Of a stretch of 62,437 nucleotides of DNA, positions 8,362 to 17,430 are shown in pieces. The position numbers and the translations under genes are program-made. How positions within the stretch are numbered: position 1 is the stretch's first letter; each line of letters opens with the position of its first letter. Source of the stretch: an uncultured bacterium (GTDB taxonomy: Bacteria > Bacteroidota > Bacteroidia > Bacteroidales > Marinifilaceae); the NCBI GenBank assembly GCA_905216195.1, contig CAJMSX010000017.1, positions 1 through 62,437 of the forward strand. The letters are read 5' to 3'. Below the pieces are notes generated by a model. The model did not search any database. It worked only from the letters and a program-made list of their open reading frames with translations, and was not told the DNA's origin.

Positions 8362-10824
8362 TTAAATATCCAGACGCACCAGGGTAACTCCTGCTCCTCC
8401 GAGTTGGATTTGTTCGTCGGAATAGGAACCGACAAGAGGGTTGGTGCTGAGATATTGCCGGATCAATTGGCGGAGAGCTCCGGTTCCCGTTCCGTGTAGT
8501 ATGCGTAAATTTTTGGAGTCGAGCATGACTGCTTCGTCTATAAACTCGGTGACCCGCTGCAGGGCTTCTTCTCCTCTCAATCCTCTCACATCGATTTCCG
8601 GTTTGAACAGCAGCCGTTTCCGGCTCATATTTTCCCGGTAGTCGGGCAGGGGAGCAGTGGAGGTTTTTATCAATTTTTTGGCTTGGTTGGCGGAGATCCG
8701 TTCCAATTTTTCCAGAGCTACGGTCGTGCGGATATTCCCCAGGGCGATTACGGCGTTTTTATCCTTGATTTCCAAAATCTCTCCGGTGGCCTGGTGGGGT
8801 AAACGTACGAAATCCCCTTTTTTCAAGGGCAGGCTGCGGGTTTCCGTTTCCGTGGAGCCGATCTTCCCGTTTTCCTTTTTCTTCCGGTTTTGCCGTTCCT
8901 GTATCTTATCGATTTTTTGTTTCAGTCGTTTTTCTTCCTCTTCTTCGGCCAGCAACTGTTGTTTTTGCGCCTCCAGTTGTTCCCGGACCAAGCGGGTTTT
9001 TTCTTTATCGGCCTGGCTTTCCCGGATACGGCGAATGGTATTTTCTATCGTTTTATTCGCTTGGGTCAGTAATTCTTTGGCTTTTTCCTGGGCTTCCTTT
9101 ATGATTTCTTTTCGAAGTCTGGAAGCTTCGGAGAGTTCCTGGCTGTATTTTTCGACAACTTCGTCCAGGCGTTTTTCGTTCTCGTGTATTTTTTTCCGCT
9201 TTTCTTCCCAATATCTTTTGTCCCTGGCGATTTCTTTGAGGTGTTTATCGTAGTTGATATGTCCTTCTCCGATTTTTCCGGCAGCTTCTTCCAGGACTTC
9301 TTTGGGGAGCCCTATTTTTTTAGCGATTTCAAAAGCAAAAGAAGAGCCCGGTTTTCCGATCTGTAGTTCGAACAGCGGCATCATATGGTGGCTGTCATAG
9401 AGCATGGCTCCGTTTTCTATGCCTGCTGTAGCCGATGCGAAATGTTTCAGATTGGTATAATGGGTGGTGATGACTCCTTTTACGCCTTTATCGTTTAGGG
9501 CATGGAGCAGAGCTTCGGCTATGGCTCCTCCCAGCATGGGTTCTGTCCCCGTACCGAACTCATCGATCAGGATGAGGGAATCGGAATCGCCGTAGCGGAG
9601 GAAATTTTTCATGTTGATGAGGTGGGAGCTGTAGGTGCTGAGGTCGTTTTCCAGGGATTGTTCATCCCCGATATCGATCAGGATTTTTTTGAAGATGCCG
9701 AAACGGCTGGATTCGCTCACGGGTACGGGTAGGCCGCATTGAAACATATATTGCAGTAACCCTGCCGTTTGCAGACATACCGATTTTCCGCCCGCATTGG
9801 GTCCGGAAATCAGCACGATACGCTGATCTTCATTAATTTCGAGGGAGAGGGGTACCAGTTTTTTGTCCGTATTTTTGAAAGAAAGGAACAACAGAGGATG
9901 ACGGGCTTCGTACCAGAGTATTTCGGGCTGGTCGCCGAAAACAGGTGCGATGGCATCGATGCGAAGGGAAAACGCGGCCCGGGCGCGGGTATAGTCGGCA
10001 TAGGCCAGAAAATCATAGGCAGGAATGAGATCGTCGACATAGGGACGGATATCCTCGGCGAATTTTCGAAGAATACGCGTAATTTCCCTTTTTTCCTCCA
10101 GTTGCAGTTCCCGGATTTCGTTATTGGTTTCGATGATTTCCGTAGGTTCGATATAGGAAGTCTTTCCGGTGGCCGATTCGTCGTGTACAATGCCATTGAT
10201 CCGTCTTTTGTAAGCGGAGGGAACGGGAATAACCATGCGTCCATCCCGAATGGCGATGGAGGTGTCATTATCGGCCCATCCTTCGGATTGCGCCTGTTGT
10301 AAAAGCGATTGCATCCGGCGTGAAATTCCCGATTGTTTTTTCAGGATCTGCCGGCGTAGGTCTCCCAGTTCGGGGGAAGCGTTATCCTTAACGGTGCCGT
10401 GCCGGGAAACGATAGCATCCAGACGTTGGAGTATAAAAGGAAAAAGCCGGATCTGACCTGCTTTGCGGCAGAGAGTGGGATAAATCTCCGTTTTTCCGTT
10501 AAAAAAACGAACGATAGCAGAAAGGGATTCCAATGAATTTTTGAGGGCTACCAGTTCCGGAACTTCCAGGAAAAGCCCTTCAATCCGTATTTTTCGGAGG
10601 AAAGGACGGGCATCCGCATAATAACTGTCCGGAAATTCTTCTTCCCGGAGAATGCGCATAAATTCGGCTGTTTCATTGAGATTTTCCCGCAGGGTTTCGG
10701 CGTCATCGGAAAATTTCATCTCTCCGACCAATTCCCTGCCCATATCGCTCCGGCAGTCGTTTTGCAGCATCTGCCGGATTTTATCGAATTTTATCTTGTT
10801 TTCAAAATTTTCCGGATAAATCAC
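8362..10824 (-). CDS. mutS2: MutS2-family DNA-binding ATPase with Smr domain
   Basis: An 820-residue protein. The N-terminal lever/clamp region is followed by the MutS ATPase with Walker A GPNAGGKSV (about residue 343), Walker B LILIDEFGTGTEP (about 420) and TTHYTNLKHFA. A long charged coiled coil covers roughly residues 520-640. The C-terminal Smr nuclease domain (about 740-820) has DVRGLRGEEA and LRILHGTGTGALR. MutS2 proteins lack the mismatch-recognition domain; family members suppress recombination or act in ribosome-collision rescue. The gene is convergent with the M56 protease gene, sharing the hairpin at 8326-8361. A -7-like TATTTTTG lies upstream on the minus strand at 10850-10857. 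Confidence 0.95.
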   Translation of the reverse strand: MIYPENFENKIKFDKIRQMLQNDCRSDMGRELVGEMKFSDDAETLRENLNETAEFMRILREEEFPDSYYADARPFLRKIRIEGLFLEVPELVALKNSLESLSAIVRFFNGKTEIYPTLCRKAGQIRLFPFILQRLDAIVSRHGTVKDNASPELGDLRRQILKKQSGISRRMQSLLQQAQSEGWADNDTSIAIRDGRMVIPVPSAYKRRINGIVHDESATGKTSYIEPTEIIETNNEIRELQLEEKREITRILRKFAEDIRPYVDDLIPAYDFLAYADYTRARAAFSLRIDAIAPVFGDQPEILWYEARHPLLFLSFKNTDKKLVPLSLEINEDQRIVLISGPNAGGKSVCLQTAGLLQYMFQCGLPVPVSESSRFGIFKKILIDIGDEQSLENDLSTYSSHLINMKNFLRYGDSDSLILIDEFGTGTEPMLGGAIAEALLHALNDKGVKGVITTHYTNLKHFASATAGIENGAMLYDSHHMMPLFELQIGKPGSSFAFEIAKKIGLPKEVLEEAAGKIGEGHINYDKHLKEIARDKRYWEEKRKKIHENEKRLDEVVEKYSQELSEASRLRKEIIKEAQEKAKELLTQANKTIENTIRRIRESQADKEKTRLVREQLEAQKQQLLAEEEEEKRLKQKIDKIQERQNRKKKENGKIGSTETETRSLPLKKGDFVRLPHQATGEILEIKDKNAVIALGNIRTTVALEKLERISANQAKKLIKTSTAPLPDYRENMSRKRLLFKPEIDVRGLRGEEALQRVTEFIDEAVMLDSKNLRILHGTGTGALRQLIRQYLSTNPLVGSYSDEQIQLGGAGVTLVRLDI

Positions 10825-10849
10825 GTTCTTCTTCTTTTAGTTGCAAGAA

Positions 10850-10857
10850 CAAAAATA
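10850..10857 (-). promoter_or_regulatory. Possible -7 element for mutS2
   Basis: Read on the minus strand this is TATTTTTG, a match to the Bacteroidota -7 consensus TAnnTTTG, placed 26 bases before the mutS2 start. No TTG at the right -33 distance is visible, so the call is tentative. Confidence 0.4.
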
Positions 10858-10900
10858 AGGAGAAAAGCGGGAATGAAGAAGAAAAGCGGGGAAAATCCTT

Positions 10901-11524
10901 TTACAGATAGCGGTTTGCTTCGGGGCCGGCGTTGAAGAGCAGGTCCAGTACGCTCAGATTGGGGAAAAAAGGAAAACGGTCGTGGAATGTTTGGGTGTAA
11001 GGCCGGGCTTGGAATTCGAGATCTTCCCCCCTGCGGCGTGCCGGTTTGGGATGGATGACATTCCGCAAATCGGCGTAACCGTCGGTTTCCCGTATAAAAT
11101 CTTCGGTATAGGCAATGTCCTTATCCAGGTGCAAAAGGGCGAGGAGGGTATGTAGGATGCGTGTATTGAAATCCAGGAGATAAGTTGATTTGCTGCTGAA
11201 AAAAACGGCCAGATCGTCCATGTAGTACTCGTAAAAAGGAGAATTTTTATAAGCGGATTCTATACCTTTGAAATGCAGCTTTTGCCAGGCGGTCGAATAA
11301 TCGATTTTAGCATCCCGGGTGAGGAATTTGTGTCCTTCGTTTTTTTGGACGGGAACCGAAAGTATTAATGGTCCGTTGGCCGAAAGAATGTGACAGCGGT
11401 TGCGGTAGCTCTGTTTTCCATAGTTTTCGAATTGTTCGATAAAAAGGGTATCGTATTTTTTAATAGCGGAAAGATATTGTACGGGAGGGAAATAGGCCGT
11501 ATTCACCAGGAGTTTCGTATGCAT
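10901..11524 (-). CDS. WbqC-family protein
   Basis: A 207-residue protein of the WbqC family (PF08889 as recalled), with NTAYFPPVQYLSAI at the start, QSYRNRCHI and the KIDYSTAWQKLHFKGIESAY segment typical of the family. WbqC genes often sit in surface polysaccharide loci, and the biochemical role is not settled. Here the gene stands alone beside mutS2 in the same orientation, with 76 bases between them. No signal peptide or membrane segment is visible. The stop (TAG, read on the minus strand at 10901-10903) and the ATG at 11524 delimit a frame of the expected length. Confidence 0.8.
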   Translation of the reverse strand: MHTKLLVNTAYFPPVQYLSAIKKYDTLFIEQFENYGKQSYRNRCHILSANGPLILSVPVQKNEGHKFLTRDAKIDYSTAWQKLHFKGIESAYKNSPFYEYYMDDLAVFFSSKSTYLLDFNTRILHTLLALLHLDKDIAYTEDFIRETDGYADLRNVIHPKPARRRGEDLEFQARPYTQTFHDRFPFFPNLSVLDLLFNAGPEANRYL

Positions 11525-12049
11525 ATCTATATTTTTAACGGTGCGAATTTAGTGAATTCATTGAATAATCTCAAGTTTCCCTGAAAAAGGATCCCCCCGT
11601 TCTTCCTGTGAGCAACCCTCACCTTCCGGCTGAATATGAAAAAGAATAACAATAGGCCGGTATTTAGAAAAAATTTTAACCATAGTGCCAGAAATTCTTT
11701 TAAAAACTTGTAAATAAGAATAATTTAAATTATTTTTCCGAGGTAGGGTTGAAAAAAATAAATATAGGAGAATAATCTGGGGAAAGAGGAGGGAAAGGCA
11801 ATAAAAAATCTAAATAAGGTCAAAAAATGAAACGGAATCCCAACCTTTGGTAAATATAAAACGTATGCGTAGTTTATTATGCAATATATTTGAGAAATAA
11901 AAGGTTAGCAAGGAGAAAAGTTGTACTTTTGTATGGCCATCTGAGCAAATAAAAATAATATATTATTTACTCGAAAATAAATGAAATTTTGGAATTAATG
12001 GGGCGAAAATTCTGATGTGATAGGTGGGAAATTGTTAAAAATAGCGAAT
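11525..12049. other. Intergenic region upstream of the glycogen cluster
   Basis: A 525-base AT-rich divergent region with no convincing gene. It should hold the promoters of the WbqC gene (minus) and glgB (plus). A TACTTTTG at 11924-11931 matches the -7 consensus TAnnTTTG on the plus strand, but no TTG lies at the standard distance. If used, it would give a leader of about 110 bases before glgB. Confidence 0.5.
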
Positions 12050-14035
12050 ATGAAGATGAGTTTTGTGGAAAAGGATCCTTTGTTGGAACCTTTCAGGCAT
12101 ACGATCCGGCGGCGATATGAAAATTTTGTATTGCGGGAAGTGGGGTTTACGGAAAACCGGCGTTCCCTTGCGGATGCGTTCAATTCTTATCTGTATTATG
12201 GTTTGCATGGGGGGGAAGACGGCTGGGTATTCCGGGAGTGGGCACCCCAGGCCCGGGTCATCTATCTGATCGGGGATTTTTCGGATTGGGAAAAGAAGGA
12301 GGAATTCCGATTGCAGGCTGTGTCTTCAGGCAACTGGGAAATAAAAATCAGCTCCGGCCGGTTGAGTCATGGGATGAAATATAAATTGTGGATAGAATGG
12401 GAGGGAGGAAGCGGTGAACGTTTACCCAGTCATGTGACCCGGGCGGTTCAGGATGAGAAAACCAAGATTTTTTCGGCTGAGGTATGGCAACCGGCGGAAG
12501 CTTACCGTTGGAAAAATTCTTTTCGCCGGAAGTTGAAAAATCCATTGATTTACGAGGCTCATATCGGTATGAGTACGGAAAATGAACGAGTTTCTACGTT
12601 TGAGGAATTCCGTTTGGAAGTATTGCCGCGGATTGCCCGTTTGGGTTATACGGTGATCCAGTTGATGGGAATTCAGGAGCATCCTTATTACGGTTCCTTT
12701 GGTTACCAGGTATCCAACTTTTTTGCTGTCAGTTCCCGTTTTGGAACGCCCGAAGACCTGAAGCGGCTGATTGACGATGCTCACGGCAGGGGAATAGGGG
12801 TAGTGATGGATTTGGTACATTCTCATGCCGTAATCAATGAGGCCGAGGGGTTGAGTTGTTTTGCCGGGGATTACAGCCAGTATTTTTACGAGGGTGAAAA
12901 AGGGATACATTCCTTATGGAATTCCCGTTGTTTCGATTACGGCAAGAATGAGGTGTTGAATTTTTTGCTTTCGAATTGTAAATATTGGCTGGAGGAGTTC
13001 CGTTTCGACGGTTTCCGTTTCGACGGGATTACCAGCATGCTCTACTGGGACCACGGACTCGGGCGGGATTTTACCGAGTATAAGTATTATTACGATGGAA
13101 ATCAGGATGAGGATGCGATCATTTATCTGACGTTGGCCAACCGGCTGATTCATGAAGTGAATCCGAATGCGGTGACCATAGCCGAGGATATGAGCGGTAT
13201 GCCCGGATTGGCGGTGCCCATAGAAGAGGAAGGTATGGGATTCGATTTCCGGATGAGTATGGGAGTGCCGGATTATTGGATCAGGTTGATAGAAGATAAA
13301 AAAGACGAGGAGTGGCATGTGGGGGATTTGTTTTATGAACTCACCAACAAACGGGAGGACGAGCATACCATCAGTTATGCAGAAAGTCATGATCAGGCGA
13401 TGGTGGGTGACAAAACGATACTGTTTCGTCTGATTGATAAAGAGATGTATACTTCCATGAATATCTACCAGCGGAATATGCGGGTAGACCGGGGGATAGC
13501 CCTGCACAAGATGATTCGTTTACTGACGATTATGACGGCGGGGGACGGGTATCTGAACTTTATGGGGAACGAATGGGGGCATCCGGAATGGATCGATTTC
13601 CCGCGGGAAGGAAATGGCTGGAGTTACGAGCATGCGCGGCGGTTGTGGCATTTGGTAGACGATAAGAATCTGCGTTACCGTTTCCTGAATGAGTTTGACC
13701 GGGCCATGTTGCAGCTGGTGAAGCGGGAAAAAATATTTCTGCATCGTCCCGTTCCGTTAGTTAGGGATAACGAGAGACAGATTTTGATCTTTTCCCGGGG
13801 AAGTTTGTTGCTGGCTTTTAATTTTAATCCGGTGGCTTCTTTTTCCGATTACGAATTCGGGGCGGCTCCTGGGAAGTACGAGGAGATATTGGATACGGAC
13901 AGTCCGAAGTTCGACGGATTCGGCCGCATTGACAAAAGTGTAGAACATTTTACCTTATTCGATGAGCGGAAAGGTAACCGGCTGAGCTTGTATTTACCGG
14001 CCCGGTCGGCTTTAGTATTGAAATATAAAGAATAA
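12050..14035 (+). CDS. glgB: 1,4-alpha-glucan branching enzyme (GH13)
   Basis: A 661-residue protein that forms alpha-1,6 branches in glycogen. An N-terminal CBM48-like domain (VFREWAPQARVIYLIGDF) precedes the GH13 barrel. Catalytic residues fit the family: the nucleophile aspartate in FRFDGITSM (about residue 325), the acid/base glutamate in IAEDMSG (about 380) and the transition-state aspartate in YAESHDQAM (about 448). The length and the YWDHG/GVPDYWIRL motifs resemble the eukaryote-like GH13_8 group rather than the E. coli type, as recalled. The frame is open from a GTG at 12017, but the ATG at 12050 gives the more natural N-terminus. It is the first gene of the glycogen cluster; the debranching gene follows after 14 bases. 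Confidence 0.9.
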   Translation: MKMSFVEKDPLLEPFRHTIRRRYENFVLREVGFTENRRSLADAFNSYLYYGLHGGEDGWVFREWAPQARVIYLIGDFSDWEKKEEFRLQAVSSGNWEIKISSGRLSHGMKYKLWIEWEGGSGERLPSHVTRAVQDEKTKIFSAEVWQPAEAYRWKNSFRRKLKNPLIYEAHIGMSTENERVSTFEEFRLEVLPRIARLGYTVIQLMGIQEHPYYGSFGYQVSNFFAVSSRFGTPEDLKRLIDDAHGRGIGVVMDLVHSHAVINEAEGLSCFAGDYSQYFYEGEKGIHSLWNSRCFDYGKNEVLNFLLSNCKYWLEEFRFDGFRFDGITSMLYWDHGLGRDFTEYKYYYDGNQDEDAIIYLTLANRLIHEVNPNAVTIAEDMSGMPGLAVPIEEEGMGFDFRMSMGVPDYWIRLIEDKKDEEWHVGDLFYELTNKREDEHTISYAESHDQAMVGDKTILFRLIDKEMYTSMNIYQRNMRVDRGIALHKMIRLLTIMTAGDGYLNFMGNEWGHPEWIDFPREGNGWSYEHARRLWHLVDDKNLRYRFLNEFDRAMLQLVKREKIFLHRPVPLVRDNERQILIFSRGSLLLAFNFNPVASFSDYEFGAAPGKYEEILDTDSPKFDGFGRIDKSVEHFTLFDERKGNRLSLYLPARSALVLKYKE

Positions 14036-14049
14036 CAAATTAATATATT

Positions 14050-16017
14050 ATGGCTTATTTGAAGTTTAATAAAGATGAGTTGGTGAATCTGGAGTATTCA
14101 CTGAAACGGGAGGTTCTGGCGACAAACAGGGCCGGCGGTTATATGTCTTCTACCATTATCTGTTGTAACACCCGTAAATATCACGGTTTGCTGATCGTAC
14201 CCATTGAAGAGTTCAACGGAGAAAACCACGTGTTGCTTTCGGCTTTGGACGAGACCATCGTACAGCATGGTCAGCCCTTTAACTTGGGGATTCATAAATA
14301 TCCGGGAAATTACGAACCGCGAGGCCATAAATATATTATAGATTTCGAATACGAACCGGTATATACGCTCACTTACCGGGTGGGTGGAGTTATTTTGAAG
14401 AAGGAGATGGTGCTGGTGCATAACGAGGATCAGTTGGTGATTCGTTATACTTTGGTAGATGCGCATTCCGATACTTTGTTGCGGTTGAAACCTTTCCTGG
14501 CATACCGGAATGTAAACGGTTTGTGTAAGGCCAATATGATGGCCAATACGCGTTACGAGCTGATCGAGAACGGCATCCGTTCCAAATTATATAACGGTTT
14601 CCCCTATCTGAATATGCAACTGAGCAAGGCGAACGAGTTTATCGCCGTTCCCGACTGGTATAAGAATATCGAATACGCTGAGGAGGAGAGCCGGGGATAC
14701 GATTTCCGGGAAGACCTGTTTGTTCCGGGATATTTTGAAGTGCCGATCAAGAAAGGGGAAAGTATTGTTTTTTCCGCTTCGACCGCAACTGTCGCACCGG
14801 GACGTTTGAAAACCAAGTTCCAGAAGCTGGTGGACAGTCGCGCTCCGCGAAACAGTTTTGTGAATTGCCTGAAATATTCCGCTTCTCAATTTATCGTCAA
14901 AGAAGGAAAAGATACGGAAATTATAGCCGGTTATCCCTGGTTCGGAGCCTGGGGACGGGATACCTTTATCGCTTTGCCGGGAGTGACTCTTTCCGCAGCC
15001 GGTGATGTGAAGAGTTGCAAGGAGGTGTTGGACACGATGTGCCGGCAGTTGCACAACGGATTGTTCCCCAATGTGGGGAAGGGTAAAAATGCCGCTTACA
15101 ATTCCGTGGATGCTCCGATGTGGTTTTTCAAGGCTTTGCAGGAGTATGGGGAGGCGATCGGGGATCATGCGCAAGTGTGGAAAAATTACGGAAACAAGAT
15201 GAAAGCGATCCTGGCAGCTTACCGGTACGGCATTCATGCTTATGTGAAAATGCATGATAACGGTTTGATTTGGGCGGATGAACCGGGAAAAGCACTTTCC
15301 TGGATGGATGCTATCGTGAACGGTTGTCCGGTGACTCCCCGTGGAGGTTATCAGGTGGAAGTGAATGCGTTGTGGTATAATGCGGTTTGTTATTCCCTGA
15401 AGCTGGCCGGAGGGGCGGGGGATACGAGGTTTGTCAAGGAATGGGAAGGAATGCCGGAAAAAATCCAAACGAATTTCGTTCAGGTTTTCTGGTATGATGA
15501 AAAGAAATATCTGGCGGATTTCGTCGGAGCGGAGGGACAAAATGTTTTTGTACGTCCCAATCAGATTTTGGCATGTTCTTTGGAGTACAGTCCTTTGACG
15601 GATGAGATGAAACGTACGGTTTTGGATGTGGTGAGAAGGGAGTTGTTGACACCCCGGGGATTGCGCACGCTTTCTCCGAAAAATCCGCTTTACAAGGGAT
15701 TATACGGGGGGGATCAGCCGACCCGGGATCTGGCTTATCATCAAGGTACGGTATGGCCGTGGCTGACAGGTCCTTATATCGAAGCTAATCTGCGGTTATA
15801 CGGGGCGTCTTTCGTGCCCAAGGCAAAGGAACTGATTGCCGGTTTCGAAGAGGATATCGCTTTGTACGGAGTATGTTCCATTTCGGAGGTATACGATGGT
15901 AATCCTCCTTATCAACCTAACGGCTGTATTTCTCAAGCCTGGAGTGTAGGAGAGATTTTGAGGAGCCTGGCTTTGATCGGAAAATATGAAAAGCAGGCCG
16001 GAAAGGGTAAGAAATAA
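14050..16017 (+). CDS. Glycogen debranching enzyme (amylo-alpha-1,6-glucosidase, GH133-like)
   Basis: A 655-residue protein. The N-terminal bis-type debranching domain (LATNRAGGYMSSTIICCNTR, KYHGLLIVP) is followed by an (alpha/alpha)6 C-terminal domain with GYPWFGAWGRDTFIALPG, DAPMWFF and GTVWPWLTGPYIEA. These are the signatures of archaeal/bacterial amylo-alpha-1,6-glucosidases, which hydrolyse the glucose left at branch points after phosphorolysis. It sits 14 bases after glgB and 28 bases before the glycosyltransferase start, so the three genes are very likely one transcript. It has no signal peptide and is therefore cytoplasmic, matching intracellular glycogen turnover rather than uptake of external starch. 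Confidence 0.92.
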   Translation: MAYLKFNKDELVNLEYSLKREVLATNRAGGYMSSTIICCNTRKYHGLLIVPIEEFNGENHVLLSALDETIVQHGQPFNLGIHKYPGNYEPRGHKYIIDFEYEPVYTLTYRVGGVILKKEMVLVHNEDQLVIRYTLVDAHSDTLLRLKPFLAYRNVNGLCKANMMANTRYELIENGIRSKLYNGFPYLNMQLSKANEFIAVPDWYKNIEYAEEESRGYDFREDLFVPGYFEVPIKKGESIVFSASTATVAPGRLKTKFQKLVDSRAPRNSFVNCLKYSASQFIVKEGKDTEIIAGYPWFGAWGRDTFIALPGVTLSAAGDVKSCKEVLDTMCRQLHNGLFPNVGKGKNAAYNSVDAPMWFFKALQEYGEAIGDHAQVWKNYGNKMKAILAAYRYGIHAYVKMHDNGLIWADEPGKALSWMDAIVNGCPVTPRGGYQVEVNALWYNAVCYSLKLAGGAGDTRFVKEWEGMPEKIQTNFVQVFWYDEKKYLADFVGAEGQNVFVRPNQILACSLEYSPLTDEMKRTVLDVVRRELLTPRGLRTLSPKNPLYKGLYGGDQPTRDLAYHQGTVWPWLTGPYIEANLRLYGASFVPKAKELIAGFEEDIALYGVCSISEVYDGNPPYQPNGCISQAWSVGEILRSLALIGKYEKQAGKGKK

Positions 16018-16045
16018 GGTTGAAAATAATAGAAATCAGATATAT

Positions 16046-17338
16046 ATGAAAACAAGAGTGTTAATGTTTGGTTGGGAATTTCCCCCTCATATCGCGGGAG
16101 GTTTGGGAACTGCCTGTCTGGGGCTGACGAAGGGATTGGCCAAGCAGGGTGTAGAAGTGTTGTTTGTGATGCCGAAAGCCAGTGGAGACGAGGATCAAAG
16201 CGCAGCAAAAATCATCAATGCGAGCGATGTGGAAGCGTTATACAACCAGGTGGATATCGAGGAATACTGGAAAAATATCAATTTTATGGAAATCGGTTCC
16301 AACCTGATTCCTTATATGGATCCGGAACGTTTTGAAAAAGAGGTGAATGAACGGATAAAAACGGGGCAGAAGGAAGAACGTATCGGTTTTAAGAATAAAT
16401 ATACTTTTTCGGGAAAGTACGGCGCCAATCTGATGGAGGAAGTGGCCCGTTACGCTTTGGTGGCAGCCACTATCGCCCAGCAACAACAGTTCGATGTGAT
16501 ACATGCTCACGATTGGCTGACTTATGCGGCGGGGATTGCTGCAAAGAAAGTTTCAGGGAAGCCGTTGGTGATTCATGTGCATGCAACGGAATTCGACCGG
16601 AGCGGAGAAAATGTAAATCCGTTGGTGTACGATCTGGAGCGTCAGGGTATGTTGGCCGCAGACCGGGTGATCACTGTGAGCAACCTGACCCGGAATATTG
16701 TGATCAGCCGTTACGGAATCGATCCTTCTAAAGTCATTACGGTACATAATGCCGTTGATTTTCAGTCGTATTCTGAAATGAATGTGGAAAGGGGAGTCAA
16801 GGAAAAAGTGGTCACCTTTTTGGGGCGGATTACTTATCAGAAGGGACCCGAATATTTTATCGAAGCGGCTCATAAAGTGCTGAAAGCTTATCCGAATGTT
16901 CGTTTCGTGATGGCGGGAAGCGGCGACTTGATGAATCGTTCGATCCGGCGGGTGGCAAAATTGAAGATTGCTACGCATTTTCATTTTACCGGATTTTTGC
17001 GGGGCCAGGATGTGCAGAAAATGTTTGCTCACAGCGATGTATACGTGATGCCTTCGGTATCGGAGCCTTTCGGAATCTCTCCGTTGGAGGCCATGCGTTC
17101 GGGCGTGCCTACGATAATTTCGAAACAGTCCGGAGTTGCAGAAGTATTGAAGCATGCGATTAAAGTAGATTTCTGGGATGTAGATGCATTGGCGGATGCC
17201 ATTTACGGTTTGTTGTCGTATCCGGCTTTATCGAAGATGGCGGGACGTTGCGGTCTGGATGAGGTGAATACCTTGAAATGGGAGAATGCAGCTTATAAGT
17301 TGAAATTGATTTACGAAGACGTAGTAAGAAAAAATTGA
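16046..17338 (+). CDS. Glycosyltransferase of the GT4/GT5 type (putative alpha-glucan synthase)
   Basis: A 430-residue GT-B fold enzyme. The N-terminus MKTRVLMFGWEFPPHIAGG carries the donor/acceptor loop typical of GT4 and GT5 enzymes, and the C-terminal half has the EPFGISPLE motif (E-x7-E) that binds the nucleotide sugar. The frame is open from 15986, but that start would overlap the debranching gene by 32 bases. The ATG at 16046 begins exactly at the conserved beta-strand and is preferred. Its position between the debranching and GH57 genes points to alpha-glucan synthesis. Whether it elongates glycogen, primes it or makes a maltodextrin cannot be decided from sequence. Confidence 0.85.
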   Translation: MKTRVLMFGWEFPPHIAGGLGTACLGLTKGLAKQGVEVLFVMPKASGDEDQSAAKIINASDVEALYNQVDIEEYWKNINFMEIGSNLIPYMDPERFEKEVNERIKTGQKEERIGFKNKYTFSGKYGANLMEEVARYALVAATIAQQQQFDVIHAHDWLTYAAGIAAKKVSGKPLVIHVHATEFDRSGENVNPLVYDLERQGMLAADRVITVSNLTRNIVISRYGIDPSKVITVHNAVDFQSYSEMNVERGVKEKVVTFLGRITYQKGPEYFIEAAHKVLKAYPNVRFVMAGSGDLMNRSIRRVAKLKIATHFHFTGFLRGQDVQKMFAHSDVYVMPSVSEPFGISPLEAMRSGVPTIISKQSGVAEVLKHAIKVDFWDVDALADAIYGLLSYPALSKMAGRCGLDEVNTLKWENAAYKLKLIYEDVVRKN

Positions 17339-17430
17339 GATATGAAGCCGGCGGAACCGGCATCTGCCTGTAAGGGCGGAGCCCTGTTCTCCGGCGGTGA
17401 TAACCGTTATAACAACTAAAAAAATATATT

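Noticed and set aside
14587..15540. 317-codon antisense frame in the debranching gene
   Set aside because: Shadow frame; no domain and no promoter.
15986..16045. Upstream extension of the glycosyltransferase start
   Set aside because: It would overlap the debranching gene by 32 bases, and the conserved N-terminus begins at the ATG at 16046.
17339..17430. Two short GC-rich hairpins before the GH57 gene considered as a terminator
   Set aside because: Stems are only 4-5 bases and no T-run follows; read-through is more likely.
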